From Mycobacterium sp. URHD0025 (GTDB lineage Bacteria > Actinomycetota > Actinomycetes > Mycobacteriales > Mycobacteriaceae), in NCBI RefSeq assembly GCF_000426065.1, contig NZ_AUEQ01000007.1, forward strand, positions 434,001 through 498,000: a stretch of 64,000 bases of DNA. Direction: 5' to 3'. How positions within the stretch are numbered: position 1 is the first letter of the stretch; each line of letters opens with the position of its first letter. The notes under the pieces were generated by a model. The model did not search any database, was not told where the DNA came from, and worked only from the letters and a program-made list of their open reading frames with translations. Made by a program: the position numbers and the translations under genes. This document shows, piece by piece, positions 19,603 to 28,511 of the stretch.

Positions 19603-20475
19603 TTGACACACCCGGATTTCGCGGAGCTGCTGGCTGTCCTCGATCTGGAACGCGTCGGCGACGATCTGTTCATCGGTTCGCATCCGAGCAAGAACCCGGT
19701 GCGCACCTTCGGTGGGCAGATGGTCGCGCAGGCATTCGTCGCGGGCGGCCGCACGCTGGAGCACAAGCTGGCGCCGAGCGCGTTGAATGCGCATTTCATC
19801 GCCGGCGGCGATCCCGAGAAGGATCTGGAGTTCCACATCGTGCGGCTGCGCGACGAGCGCAGGTTCGCCAACCGCCGGGTGGACGTCATGCAGGACGGCA
19901 ACCTGCTGACCACCGTGATGACCTCGTACATGAACGGCGGCCGAGGGCTGGAGCACAGCGTGCCGGCGCCGGAGGTTCCTCATCCGGACACGTTGCCCAG
20001 GATCGATGAACTGCTACGCGGCTACGAGAAGACGGTTCCGCTTTTCGTGGAAGCGCTGCGGCCGATCGAATGGCGTTACACCAACGATCCGGCCTGGGTG
20101 ATGCGCAAGAAGGGCGGCAAGCTCGACCACAACCGGGTCTGGCTCAAGACCCAAGGCGTGATGCCCGACGACCCGGTGCTGCACGGCGCCGCCCTGGTGT
20201 ACTCCTCGGACACCACGGTGCTCGATTCGATCATCACCACCCACGGATTGTCCTGGGGGTTCGACCGGATCTTCGCGGTGACGATGAACCATTCGGTGTG
20301 GTTTCACCGGCCGATCAAGTTCGACGAATGGGTGCTGTATTCGACCACGTCGCCGGTCGCGGCCGAATCGCGCGGTCTGGGTACCGGACATTTCTTCGAC
20401 GCATCGGGTCAGTTGCTGGCGACGGTGGTGCAAGAGGGCATCGTCAAGTATTTCCCCGGCGGGCCCAAGGCCTGA
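19603..20475 (+). CDS. tesB: Acyl-CoA thioesterase II
   Basis: TesB hydrolyses acyl-CoA to fatty acid and CoA. The 290-residue protein is a double hot-dog fold. The N-terminal half has SKNPVRTFGGQMVAQAF and LNAHFIAGGDPEKDLEF; the C-terminal half has YSSDTTVLDSI, MNHSVWFHRPIKFDEW and ATVVQEGIVKY, which carry the Asp, Thr/Ser and Gln positions of the TesB triad. The start is TTG at 19603, behind GAAAGG, 50 bases after pyk. It is convergent with the DUF4190 gene 6 bases away. Confidence 0.93.
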   Translation: MTHPDFAELLAVLDLERVGDDLFIGSHPSKNPVRTFGGQMVAQAFVAGGRTLEHKLAPSALNAHFIAGGDPEKDLEFHIVRLRDERRFANRRVDVMQDGNLLTTVMTSYMNGGRGLEHSVPAPEVPHPDTLPRIDELLRGYEKTVPLFVEALRPIEWRYTNDPAWVMRKKGGKLDHNRVWLKTQGVMPDDPVLHGAALVYSSDTTVLDSIITTHGLSWGFDRIFAVTMNHSVWFHRPIKFDEWVLYSTTSPVAAESRGLGTGHFFDASGQLLATVVQEGIVKYFPGGPKA

Positions 20476-20481
20476 GTCCGC

Positions 20482-21039
20482 TCAGCGCGTAGGGGTCGGT
20501 GTCACACCGAACGAATCCTCGACCCGGCGCTCGAACTCGTTTTCGCACCGCTGCTGGGCCGCGGGGTCGTCGCCGGCCTGTTGCAGGCAGTGCACGTAGT
20601 CGGAGCCGCCGACGTCGTCGAACCATTGCTTGCCGTAGTAGACCCAGATGCCGATGAACACCAGGGACAACACGCAGGCGATCGCGCCGAGTGCGATTCC
20701 GGTGACGGCGACTCCGCTGTTGGTGGCTTCGCCGCGCCGGCAACGGCCGTGGGCGAGGAATCCGAGGATCAGCGCCGTGACGCCGAATATCAGTCCGCCG
20801 ATCACCGACCAGGTCAACAGCAGGCCGAAGATCGCGAGCACGAGCGCGGCGGTGCCCAACCCGTTGGCGGGGCTGCGCGGAGCTGGTTGCATCGGGTATC
20901 CGCCGTAGGGCGGCGGGGCTGATGGATAGGCCCCGGGATACGCGCCCGGAGGAGGCCCGTAGGGGTAGGCCGGTGGTGGGGGAGGCCCGCCCGGCTGGGG
21001 TTCGTCAGACCCGGGCGGGTTTGATCGCTCGTCGGTCAT
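20482..21039 (-). CDS. DUF4190-type membrane protein with Pro/Tyr-rich N terminus
   Basis: The 185-residue protein has a Pro/Gly/Tyr-rich cytoplasmic N terminus (about residues 1-60), two hydrophobic segments in the DUF4190 region (about 63-95 and 107-130: GLGTAALVLAIFGLL, GVAVTGIALGAIAC) and a polar extracytoplasmic C terminus with two Cys. The ATG at 21039 is chosen because the longer frame to 21465 overlaps cydC. It is 10 bases downstream of cydC on the same strand and may be co-transcribed with the cyd genes. Function is unknown. Confidence 0.8.
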   Translation of the reverse strand: MTDERSNPPGSDEPQPGGPPPPPAYPYGPPPGAYPGAYPSAPPPYGGYPMQPAPRSPANGLGTAALVLAIFGLLLTWSVIGGLIFGVTALILGFLAHGRCRRGEATNSGVAVTGIALGAIACVLSLVFIGIWVYYGKQWFDDVGGSDYVHCLQQAGDDPAAQQRCENEFERRVEDSFGVTPTPTR

Positions 21040-21049
21040 GCCTGTGAGG

Positions 21050-22582
21050 CTACCCGCCGACGGCAGTGCCGGGCTGCGGGCAACCGATGACGGGGCAGTC
21101 GAGCGTGTCCGGCAGGTGATGGGTGGCCACGACGACGGACCGCTCTGCGGCGAACCAATCACCGGGAGTGAGGATTTCGGTGAGAATTCGCTCGCTGTCC
21201 GCTGCATCGAGGTTCTCGGTGGGTTCGTCGAGCAGAACCACCGGGAAATCTGACAGCAGCACCCTGGCCAGCAGCAGCCGGCGTCGCTGCCCGGCGCTGA
21301 CCGCGGTGTGGCCGCCTTCGAGCACGGTCGACAGGCCCTCGGGCAGGGCCGCGAGCCACTCGCCGAGGCCCACCCGCCGGATCGCGGCGAGCAATTCGGA
21401 GTCGGTGGCGTCTCCGCGGACGACGAGCAGGTTGTCCCGCACCGTCGTCTCGAAGATGTGTGCATCCTCGGCGAAAAACGCTGCGCGCCCGGGACTCTCG
21501 TTGAGTCGCTCGGCCAGCGCCATCAGCAGCGTGGTCTTGCCTGAACCACTGGGGCCGACGACGGCGAGCCGGCCGCCCGCGGGCAGATCGACCGCCGGAG
21601 CCGCGGGCCGCCGGCGGGCCCCGGGAGCGCTCTCGGTGAGCTCGAGCAGGCGCCGTGCGGCGATGCGGGCCTTGGTGAGCCCGACGGCGGCATCGGGCAG
21701 TGCGGTGGTGGCCTCGAACGCGGACAGGGGCAGCAACATCAGGATGGCGAGGGTGGTCGGCGCGGTCGTCGGAGCCAGGGCGATGCCCGCGACGACCGCA
21801 CCCAGGACGCTGACACCGATGGCGATGCTGGGCATGGCGGCGGCCAGTGCGGCCGGGGCCGCGGCGCGGTCGGCGGCCTGTCCCCAATCTCGGTGGCGTC
21901 GCTGCGCGGTCGCGATCACCTCGTCGAGGCGTCCACTGACCCGCAACTCCGGTGCATGCTCCAGCGCCAGCATCGCCGCCGAATCCCGGTCGCTACGATA
22001 TTGGACCGCAACGGATTCCGCGGCGCTGGCAGCGCGAGCTGTCAGCGCCGGGGCGACGACTCCGGCGATCAGCAGACACAGTCCCAATAGGGCTGCGGCG
22101 CTTGGTGAGATGAGTGCGATGACGCCGACCGACACACAGCTGAGCACCGTGGCGACCACGATGGGCAGTACCGAGCGCACCACCACGTCCGCCAGTTCAT
22201 CGACGGAGCTACCGACCCGGGCCACCAATTCACCGCTGGGCAGCCGCGTCGCGTCGTCGTCGGGCCCAGAGGCGAGCTTGCGGTAGAGCCCGGTACGGGC
22301 ATTTGCCGCGGCCCGCAGCGCCGTATCGTGCGCGGCCAGGCGCTGACAGTAGCCGAGCACGCCGCGCGAGATACCAAGCGCGCGAACCGCGACCACGGCT
22401 ACGGACAGGTCGAGAATCGGGGGCATCTGCCAGGCCCGGGTGATCAACCAGGCCGAGACGCCGGCAAGCGCCAGTGCGCTGCCCAGAGAGAGAACCCCGA
22501 GCACACTCGCCAGAACCACCCGGCTCAACCGGGGCCGCAGCAGTTCCACTGTCAGCCGCAGCAGGGGATCGCTACGAAACAT
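21050..22582 (-). CDS. cydC: Cysteine/glutathione-type ABC exporter half, CydC
   Basis: CydC pairs with CydD to form a heterodimeric exporter needed for assembly of cytochrome bd oxidase. The 510-residue protein has an N-terminal six-helix exporter domain (about residues 15-290) and a C-terminal nucleotide-binding domain with GPSGSGKTT (Walker A), VSAGQRRRLLLAR (signature) and VVLLDEPTENLD (Walker B). The ATG at 22582 starts inside the end of cydD, an 11-base overlap; a GTG/ATG four codons earlier (22594) is an alternative. Order cydA-cydB-cydD-cydC matches Rv1623c-Rv1620c. Confidence 0.92.
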   Translation of the reverse strand: MFRSDPLLRLTVELLRPRLSRVVLASVLGVLSLGSALALAGVSAWLITRAWQMPPILDLSVAVVAVRALGISRGVLGYCQRLAAHDTALRAAANARTGLYRKLASGPDDDATRLPSGELVARVGSSVDELADVVVRSVLPIVVATVLSCVSVGVIALISPSAAALLGLCLLIAGVVAPALTARAASAAESVAVQYRSDRDSAAMLALEHAPELRVSGRLDEVIATAQRRHRDWGQAADRAAAPAALAAAMPSIAIGVSVLGAVVAGIALAPTTAPTTLAILMLLPLSAFEATTALPDAAVGLTKARIAARRLLELTESAPGARRRPAAPAVDLPAGGRLAVVGPSGSGKTTLLMALAERLNESPGRAAFFAEDAHIFETTVRDNLLVVRGDATDSELLAAIRRVGLGEWLAALPEGLSTVLEGGHTAVSAGQRRRLLLARVLLSDFPVVLLDEPTENLDAADSERILTEILTPGDWFAAERSVVVATHHLPDTLDCPVIGCPQPGTAVGG

Positions 22583-24098
22583 GTGCGGCACCAATCGTGA
22601 TCACGCGATCGCCGATGGCCAGTACCGGATCCCGGTGCCCGACCACCACCACCGTGGCACCTGACTGTGCGCGTGCGACGACAGCCTTCAGAACCCGCTG
22701 CTCCAATGCGGCGTCCAGATGGGCCGTGGGCTCGTCGAGCAGGAGTAGCCGAGCCGGGGAACCGAGGGCGCGGGCCAACCCGAGTCGTTGGCGTTGTCCC
22801 AGGGACAAGCCCACGCCGGTACGACCGATCTGAGTGTCCAGACCTTCGGGAAGATCGTCGAGGACATCGTCGAATCCTGCGTCGCGGCAGGCGCGGTCGA
22901 GGTCGTCGAGCGGTCCGAGCAGCTCCAGGTTGTCGCGGATGGTGCCTGGTATGAGAACCGGCCGGTGGGGCAGCCAGGCGATGGTGTGCCACCACGCCTT
23001 CAGATCCAGGTCGCAGACATCGACCCCGTCGACCCGCACGGGCCCGGACGGCAGCGTGGTCAATCCGAGGATCGCTTGCAGTGCAGTGGATTTTCCGGCG
23101 CCGTTGGGGCCCGTCAGCACCGTGATCCGGCCCGGTTCGATCGGCGGGCCCATGGGGTCCAATTCGATCGTCGGTGCGGTATCGGGGACCCGGGCTCCAC
23201 CTTCGGTCGGAACGTACGCCTCACACAACCGAAATGCTTGTTCTGCTGCCGTTTTGCCGTCCTGTGCGGCATGGAAGGCCGCGCCTACCCGGCGCAGCGG
23301 CCAGAACACCTCGGGGGCCAGGAGCAGGACCGTCAACCCGGCGGCCAGCGTGATCTCGCCGTACACCAGCCGCACACCGACGCTTACCGCCACCAGGGCG
23401 ACGCCGAGAGTGGCGAGCAGTTCGAGAACGAGGGAGGACAGGAAGGCGATCCGCAATGTTGCCATGGCCGAACGACGATGCGCGGCAGCCAGTTCGGTGA
23501 TCCGTTGAACCGATCCGCCGGCCCGGCCGACCGCCCGCAGCGTCGGGATGCCCGCCACCAGATCGAGCAGCCGGGCCTGCAGGGTGGTCATCGCGGCAAG
23601 CGATGCCGCCGACCGCTCGGCGGTGAGCAGACCGATCAGCACCATGAATATCGGGATCAGGGGAAGGGCGATCACCACGATCGCCGCGGCCTGCAGGTCG
23701 TAGCACGCCATCACCACCACCGCCAGCGGGGTCAGGACCGCGGCCTGCACCACCGCGGGCAGATAGCCGGTGAAGTAGGGACGTAGCCCGTCGAGGCCCC
23801 GGGTTACGACCGCGGCGGCGGCATCGCGGTCGGCCGCCAATCGCCTTGGCGGCTCGGCGGTTACCGAGTGCAGCACCTGGCCGGACAGCTCGCCGATGAC
23901 GGCGGTCGCGCCGCGTTGTGAGAGCCGGCCCTGGAGCCACTGTGCACCTGCGCGCAGAACCCAGAGCGCCGACAACGTTGCGAGGGCCGCACCGTGGCGG
24001 GTCGCCGAGCCCGGTTCCGTGATGATCGCGGCAACGATGTGGGCCAGCACGACGGCTGCGGCAATGGTGCAGGCACTGATCGTCACACCGCACGCCAC
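22572..24098 (-). CDS. cydD: ABC exporter half, CydD (start uncertain)
   Basis: This is the partner of CydC in cytochrome bd assembly. The domain order is the exporter membrane domain, then GPNGAGKSTALQ (Walker A), LSLGQRQRLGLARAL (signature) and LLLLDEPTAHLD (Walker B). The start is a problem: between 24098 and 24356 there is no in-frame ATG, GTG or TTG. The GTG at 24098 is the first usual start and gives 508 residues, but it begins inside what looks like helix 1. The sequence just upstream (LWRALGVRGATGSTKVLRRHLLA) resembles family N termini, and a start near the cydB stop (24173-24191, CTG or ATT) would give a more typical ~535 residues. Confidence 0.88.
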   Translation of the reverse strand: MACGVTISACTIAAAVVLAHIVAAIITEPGSATRHGAALATLSALWVLRAGAQWLQGRLSQRGATAVIGELSGQVLHSVTAEPPRRLAADRDAAAAVVTRGLDGLRPYFTGYLPAVVQAAVLTPLAVVVMACYDLQAAAIVVIALPLIPIFMVLIGLLTAERSAASLAAMTTLQARLLDLVAGIPTLRAVGRAGGSVQRITELAAAHRRSAMATLRIAFLSSLVLELLATLGVALVAVSVGVRLVYGEITLAAGLTVLLLAPEVFWPLRRVGAAFHAAQDGKTAAEQAFRLCEAYVPTEGGARVPDTAPTIELDPMGPPIEPGRITVLTGPNGAGKSTALQAILGLTTLPSGPVRVDGVDVCDLDLKAWWHTIAWLPHRPVLIPGTIRDNLELLGPLDDLDRACRDAGFDDVLDDLPEGLDTQIGRTGVGLSLGQRQRLGLARALGSPARLLLLDEPTAHLDAALEQRVLKAVVARAQSGATVVVVGHRDPVLAIGDRVITIGAAHVS

Positions 24099-24172
24099 GG
24101 CCGCCAGGAGATGGCGCCGCAGAACCTTCGTCGACCCGGTGGCGCCGCGGACGCCGAGTGCGCGCCAGAGAT

Positions 24173-25213
24173 TCAGACCGACCGCCGTGACAATCCGACG
24201 GGCGCCGGGATGCGATCGGCCGAAATCCGTTTGCGGAACACCCAGTACGTCCAGCCCTGGTACACCAGGACCAGTGGCAGCAATGTCAACGACGCCCAGG
24301 TCATGATCTTGAGGGTGTACGGAGTCGACGAGCCGTTGTAGATCGTCACGCCCCACTCCGGATTGAGGGTGGACGGCAACAGATGCGGGTACATCGAACC
24401 GAACAGCAGGACCACGACAGCTGCCACGACCACCACGGTGGCGACGAAGGCCCAGCCTTCCCGCGACCGCGACCACATGAGTGCGACCGAGATCAGCAGC
24501 GCGACAACCGCGACCGCCAGCGGCGCCCAGGTCCACGGTTTTCCGTGGGCCAGCTGCGTCCACAGCCCGAAGCCGCCGGCCAGCAGGATCACCGGAAGTG
24601 TCAGTGCCCGGGCGAACCGGAAGGCGTCATCGCGCACGGGCCCAGCGGTTTTCAGGGCGATGAACACCGAACCGTAGAACGCGAACAGCGACGCGGTGGC
24701 CAGTCCGCCGAGCAGGGTATAGGCGTTGAGCACGTCACCGATGGAAGCGTTGACGCGATGATCGGCGTCAATCGGCAAACCACGCACCAGGATTGCGAAC
24801 GCCACACCCCAGAGAATGGCGGGTAACCACGATCCGAGGGCGATGCCGAGATCGGCCCATTTACGCCATTTGGTGTCGTCGATCTTGCCGCGCCATTCGA
24901 TTCCCACGATGCGCAGGATCATCCCGAACAGGATTGCCAGCAGCGGTAGGTACAACGCCGAGAACAACGTGGCATACCAGTTCGGAAATGCGGCGAACAT
25001 GGCAGCACCCGCCGTGATGAGCCACACCTCATTGGCATCCCACACCGGTCCGATGGTGTTGAGCACCGCTCGTCTGCGGCTTTCCGGATCACCTTCGCCC
25101 GCCCTGCCCAGCGGTGCCATCAGCATCCCGACACCGAAATCGAAGCCCTCCAGCACCACGAACCCGAGGAACAGCGCGGCGATGAGGAGGAACCAAACCT
25201 CTTGGAGTCCCAT
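24173..25213 (-). CDS. cydB: Cytochrome bd ubiquinol/menaquinol oxidase subunit II
   Basis: CydB is the second membrane subunit of the high-affinity bd oxidase. The 346-residue protein has about eight or nine hydrophobic helices and the conserved GFDFGVGML (about residues 24-32) and IGPVWDANEVWLITAGAA (about 54-71). The ATG at 25213 lies 15 bases after cydA. Length is normal for actinobacterial CydB. Confidence 0.96.
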   Translation of the reverse strand: MGLQEVWFLLIAALFLGFVVLEGFDFGVGMLMAPLGRAGEGDPESRRRAVLNTIGPVWDANEVWLITAGAAMFAAFPNWYATLFSALYLPLLAILFGMILRIVGIEWRGKIDDTKWRKWADLGIALGSWLPAILWGVAFAILVRGLPIDADHRVNASIGDVLNAYTLLGGLATASLFAFYGSVFIALKTAGPVRDDAFRFARALTLPVILLAGGFGLWTQLAHGKPWTWAPLAVAVVALLISVALMWSRSREGWAFVATVVVVAAVVVLLFGSMYPHLLPSTLNPEWGVTIYNGSSTPYTLKIMTWASLTLLPLVLVYQGWTYWVFRKRISADRIPAPVGLSRRSV

Positions 25214-25228
25214 CTGCGATCAGTCCTC

Positions 25229-26722
25229 TCAGTAGGCGAAAGACAAGGGGGCAGACTCGTCCTCGCCCGGAGGCGTGGGAGGTGCCGGTTCGGAATCGTG
25301 TTCCTGGGGTCCTTCGGTGACGTACCGACGCATCAGCCAGAACCAGACGACTGCGAGAGCGCCGTAGAGCAGCGTGAAGACCGCGAGTGAGAAGAACACC
25401 GTGCCGGCCGAATGATCTGAGACACCTTGTTGCACGGTCAGCCTCACCATCTGGTCACCGGTCGGGTTGGGCACCACGACCCAGGGTTGACGCCCCATCT
25501 CGGTGAACACCCAGCCCGCGGAATTGGCCAGGAATGGTGTCGGCAGGGTGATCAGGGCGAAAATGCCGAACCACCGCTGATCGGGTAGTCGACGACCGCG
25601 GGTGAGCCACAACGCCAGCAGGGCGAAGGTCAGCGGTACCAGCATCAGGCCGATCATGGCCCGGAAGGACCAGTAGGTGACGAACAGGTTCGGCCGGTAG
25701 TCGCCGGGGCCGAACCGTGATTCGTATTGCCGCTGCAGATCGTTGACGCCCTCCAGGGTGACGCCGCTGAACTTGCCCTCGGCCAGGAAGGGCAGCACGT
25801 ACGGAACCTCGATCACGTGGCTCACGCTGGCACAGTTGTTGTGTGTGCCGACGGTCAGCACCGAGAAGTCGGGATCGGTCGCCGTGTCACACAGCGATTC
25901 GGCCGACGCCATCTTCATCGGTTGCTGGACGAACATCAGCTTGCCTTGGACATCGCCAGTGAAGAACAGCACGACCACGGCCGCCAATGCCACCACGCTG
26001 CCCAGAATCGTTGCCGGGCGGTACATTCCGGCAGAGTCGGCGGCGAGTTCGGCGGCCGGGGCGTCCACGCTCTCGGCGCGGGCTGCCCGGCGCCGATCCC
26101 GAACCATCAGCCAGGCACTGACCGCCGCGACGAAGGTGCCCGCGGTGAGCAGAGATCCGGCTACGACGTGCAGGAAGGCCCAGACCGCAGTGTTGTTCGT
26201 CAGCAGGGCGACGAAGTCGATGAGCTCCGCACGACCGCTCTCCGGGTTGTACTTGGCGCCGACCGGATGCTGCATGAACGAGTTGGCCGCGATGATGAAG
26301 AACGCCGACGCGTTGACCGCGAAGGCGACCATCCAGATGCAGAACAGGTGAATCGCCCTGGGCAGTCGCGTCCAACCGAAGATCCACAATCCGATGAAGG
26401 TGGATTCGACGAAGAAGGCGACCAGACCCTCGAATGCCAGCGGTGCGCCGAAGATGTCGCCGACGAAGCGCGAATATTCGCTCCAGTTCATGCCGAACTG
26501 GAATTCCTGCACGATGCCGGTCGCCACGCCGATCGCGAAGTTGATCAGGAACAGCTTGCCGAAGAACCGCGTGAGTCGGTACCAGCTCTCGTTGCCGGTC
26601 ACCACCCACGCGGTCTGCATGACGGCGATCAGCGGTGCCAATCCGATCGTCAGCGGAACGAAAATGAAGTGGTACACGGTGGTGATGCCGAACTGCCACC
26701 GTGACACGTCCAAAGCGTCCAT
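25229..26722 (-). CDS. cydA: Cytochrome bd oxidase subunit I
   Basis: CydA holds hemes b558, b595 and d and the quinol site; it reduces oxygen to water at low oxygen tension. The 497-residue protein begins MDALDVSRWQFGITTVYHFIFVPLTIG, which contains the conserved heme-ligand His near residue 18, and later shows the quinol-loop/heme region EMGRQPWVVVPN. The Q loop is short, as in other actinobacteria. A CRP-like site and a -10-like TACACT lie upstream (26803-26816 and 26762-26767). The downstream order cydB-cydD-cydC provides the partner subunit and assembly factors. Confidence 0.97.
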   Translation of the reverse strand: MDALDVSRWQFGITTVYHFIFVPLTIGLAPLIAVMQTAWVVTGNESWYRLTRFFGKLFLINFAIGVATGIVQEFQFGMNWSEYSRFVGDIFGAPLAFEGLVAFFVESTFIGLWIFGWTRLPRAIHLFCIWMVAFAVNASAFFIIAANSFMQHPVGAKYNPESGRAELIDFVALLTNNTAVWAFLHVVAGSLLTAGTFVAAVSAWLMVRDRRRAARAESVDAPAAELAADSAGMYRPATILGSVVALAAVVVLFFTGDVQGKLMFVQQPMKMASAESLCDTATDPDFSVLTVGTHNNCASVSHVIEVPYVLPFLAEGKFSGVTLEGVNDLQRQYESRFGPGDYRPNLFVTYWSFRAMIGLMLVPLTFALLALWLTRGRRLPDQRWFGIFALITLPTPFLANSAGWVFTEMGRQPWVVVPNPTGDQMVRLTVQQGVSDHSAGTVFFSLAVFTLLYGALAVVWFWLMRRYVTEGPQEHDSEPAPPTPPGEDESAPLSFAY

Positions 26723-26761
26723 CTGGCCCTACTTCCGAGGTCTCAGATCAATCTACGACGA

Positions 26762-26816
26762 AGTGTAGTAGATAGTCGGGAACCGGCGGATGACCCTGAC
26801 CGGTGTCTTACGTCAC
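26762..26816 (-). promoter_or_regulatory. Candidate cydA promoter with CRP-like site
   Basis: On the reverse strand GTGACGTAAGACAC (26816-26803) fits the GTG-N8-CAC core of mycobacterial CRP boxes. A TACACT -10 candidate follows at 26767-26762, which would put a start site about 32 bases before the cydA ATG and the CRP-like site near -55. CRP control of cydAB is reported for M. smegmatis. The site overlaps the stop codon of the HdeD-like gene. Match found by eye. Confidence 0.4.
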
Positions 26817-27412
26817 GACGCAGAACCCTGCGGCGAGAACGCGGCTTTGAGCTGCTTGGCGCCGCTGCGGATTGCGAAGGCCGAGATCACCTCGAACACC
26901 CCGACGACGATCAGGATGATGCCGGTGACCTGAGCCAGGGCGACCAGCCCCTCCAACGGAGCGACGAACATGATGATGCCCGCGATGACGCTGACGATGC
27001 CGATGATGATCTCCCAGATCCGGCCCGGCAGCGCGGGATCTCCGATGGCGGACATCGCCGTGGCGACACCGCGAAAGACGAATCCGACGCCGATCCAGAT
27101 CGCCAGCAGTTCGACCGCTGATTGCAGGTCGTTGGAGAAGCTGATGAAGCACAGCACGGCCAGCACGAGTGCCGCGGCACCGCCGATGAACAGCAACACG
27201 CGCCCCCCGACCGATGAGCGCAGACTGAATGCCAGGACGAGCTGGGAGATGCCGGTGATCAACAGATAGACGCCGAGAAAAATCGCCGCGACCAGAATGG
27301 TGATGCCGGGCCATACCAGGACCAGGATCCCGAGAATGACAGCGAGAATCCCTGAAACCAGCGTCGATTTCCACAGATGTGGCAACAAGTTTGGCGAAGC
27401 AGTGGTTTCCAT
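26813..27412 (-). CDS. HdeD family (DUF308) membrane protein
   Basis: The 199-residue protein has six hydrophobic segments arranged as three repeated pairs (for example VSGILAVILGILVLVWPGITI, RIWEIIIGIVSVIAGIIMF), the pattern of the HdeD/DUF308 family. In E. coli HdeD is linked to acid resistance; the mycobacterial role is unknown. The ATG at 27412 is preferred over one six codons upstream. It lies 90 bases upstream of cydA on the same strand and is divergent from the amino-acid transporter operon. Confidence 0.85.
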   Translation of the reverse strand: METTASPNLLPHLWKSTLVSGILAVILGILVLVWPGITILVAAIFLGVYLLITGISQLVLAFSLRSSVGGRVLLFIGGAAALVLAVLCFISFSNDLQSAVELLAIWIGVGFVFRGVATAMSAIGDPALPGRIWEIIIGIVSVIAGIIMFVAPLEGLVALAQVTGIILIVVGVFEVISAFAIRSGAKQLKAAFSPQGSAS

Positions 27413-27484
27413 GCAGGCAGTTTGACACAAACGTAGATGTAGATCGCGGTTTTTGCGTTACGGCTGTGGCGTTGAAGCATGCTC

Positions 27485-27500
27485 GTTAAGGTTCCGTTAC
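27485..27500. promoter_or_regulatory. GlnR-like half-site pair upstream of the amino-acid transporter
   Basis: On the reverse strand GTAAC-N6-TTAAC fits the AC-N9-AC spacing described for mycobacterial GlnR. It lies 87 bases before the transporter start. Only one a/b pair is seen and the sequence is short, so chance occurrence is possible. Confidence 0.25.
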
Positions 27501-27586
27501 CGGCGGTGCATCCTTGGCCGCGGGCCGTTAACGTCTCCGATTCGGGAGAGCCCGACCACAGCCGCAGACAGAGAAAAGAGGCAACC

Positions 27587-28504
27587 GTGACACTTGGATG
27601 TCATCCCCGTCGACGGAAGGTGTGGCGTTTCGCGGTGGTGGTCGCCGCGAGCGGCGCGTTCGCGTTGTCTGGCTGCGCCACCAATACCGACAGCAGCGGC
27701 CCGGCCACCCAGACCACCGCGGCGTCGGCCGAGAAGGTCGACGCGATCGCCAACACGCTGCCCGAGCCGATCAAATCGAGTGGCAAGCTGATCATCGGGA
27801 CCGATCCGTCGTATCCGCCGAACGAATTCAAAGACCCCGCGGGCAAGATCATCGGCTTCGACGTCGATCTGATGAATGCCATCGCCGCGACGCTGGGCCT
27901 CACCCCGGAGTACCGCGCGTCGTTGTTCGACAAGATCATCCCGTCGGTGCAAGGCGGCAACTACAACGTCGGGATGTCCTCGTTCACCGACTCCAAAAAG
28001 CGTGAGGAGCAGGTGGACTTCGTCACCTACTTCGAGGCCGGCTCGGCGTGGGCGCAGAAGGTCGGCGCCGGTATCAATCCGGAAGACGCCTGCGGCAAGA
28101 AGATCGCGGTGCAGACGGCGACAGTGCAAGACACCGAAGAGATGCCGGCCCGCATCCAGAAGTGCCTCGAGGCCGGCAAGCCGACGATCAACGTCGTGAA
28201 GTTCGACGATCAGACCGCGGCCACCAGTGCGGTCATGCTCGGGCAGGCCGATGCCATGTCGGCCGACTCGCCGGTCACGGCGTACGCGATCAAGCAGAGC
28301 GGCGGCAAGCTCGAGGCTGCGGGGGAGATCTTCGATTCCGCGCCTTATGGGTGGGCTGTGCAGAAGGGTTCACCGCTGGCCGAATCCCTCAGGCAGGCAC
28401 TGCAGCACCTCATCGACAGTGGTGCCTACAAGCAGGTCGCCGCGAACTGGGGCGCCGAGAACGGGATGGTCGAGAAGCCGGTCATCAACGGTGCAGTCAG
28501 CTGA
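27587..28504 (+). CDS. Polar amino acid ABC transporter substrate-binding lipoprotein
   Basis: The 305-residue protein has a signal peptide with lipobox LSGC (about residues 24-27), so it is an exported, lipidated binding protein. The rest is a family 3 solute-binding fold: LIIGTDPSYPPNEFKDPAGKIIGFDVDLM, the SFTDSKKREEQVDFVTYF segment and DSAPYGWAVQKGS. The family binds glutamate, glutamine or other polar amino acids; the exact ligand cannot be read. The GTG at 27587 follows AAAGAGG and places the signal peptide correctly. It is first in an operon with a permease and an ATPase. Confidence 0.92.
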   Translation: MTLGCHPRRRKVWRFAVVVAASGAFALSGCATNTDSSGPATQTTAASAEKVDAIANTLPEPIKSSGKLIIGTDPSYPPNEFKDPAGKIIGFDVDLMNAIAATLGLTPEYRASLFDKIIPSVQGGNYNVGMSSFTDSKKREEQVDFVTYFEAGSAWAQKVGAGINPEDACGKKIAVQTATVQDTEEMPARIQKCLEAGKPTINVVKFDDQTAATSAVMLGQADAMSADSPVTAYAIKQSGGKLEAAGEIFDSAPYGWAVQKGSPLAESLRQALQHLIDSGAYKQVAANWGAENGMVEKPVINGAVS

Positions 28505-28511
28505 GTCGCCG

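Noticed and set aside
22788..23786. 332-residue forward frame antisense to cydD
   Set aside because: Shadow frame with low-complexity Gln/Arg/Gly content; cydD on the other strand has all ABC motifs.
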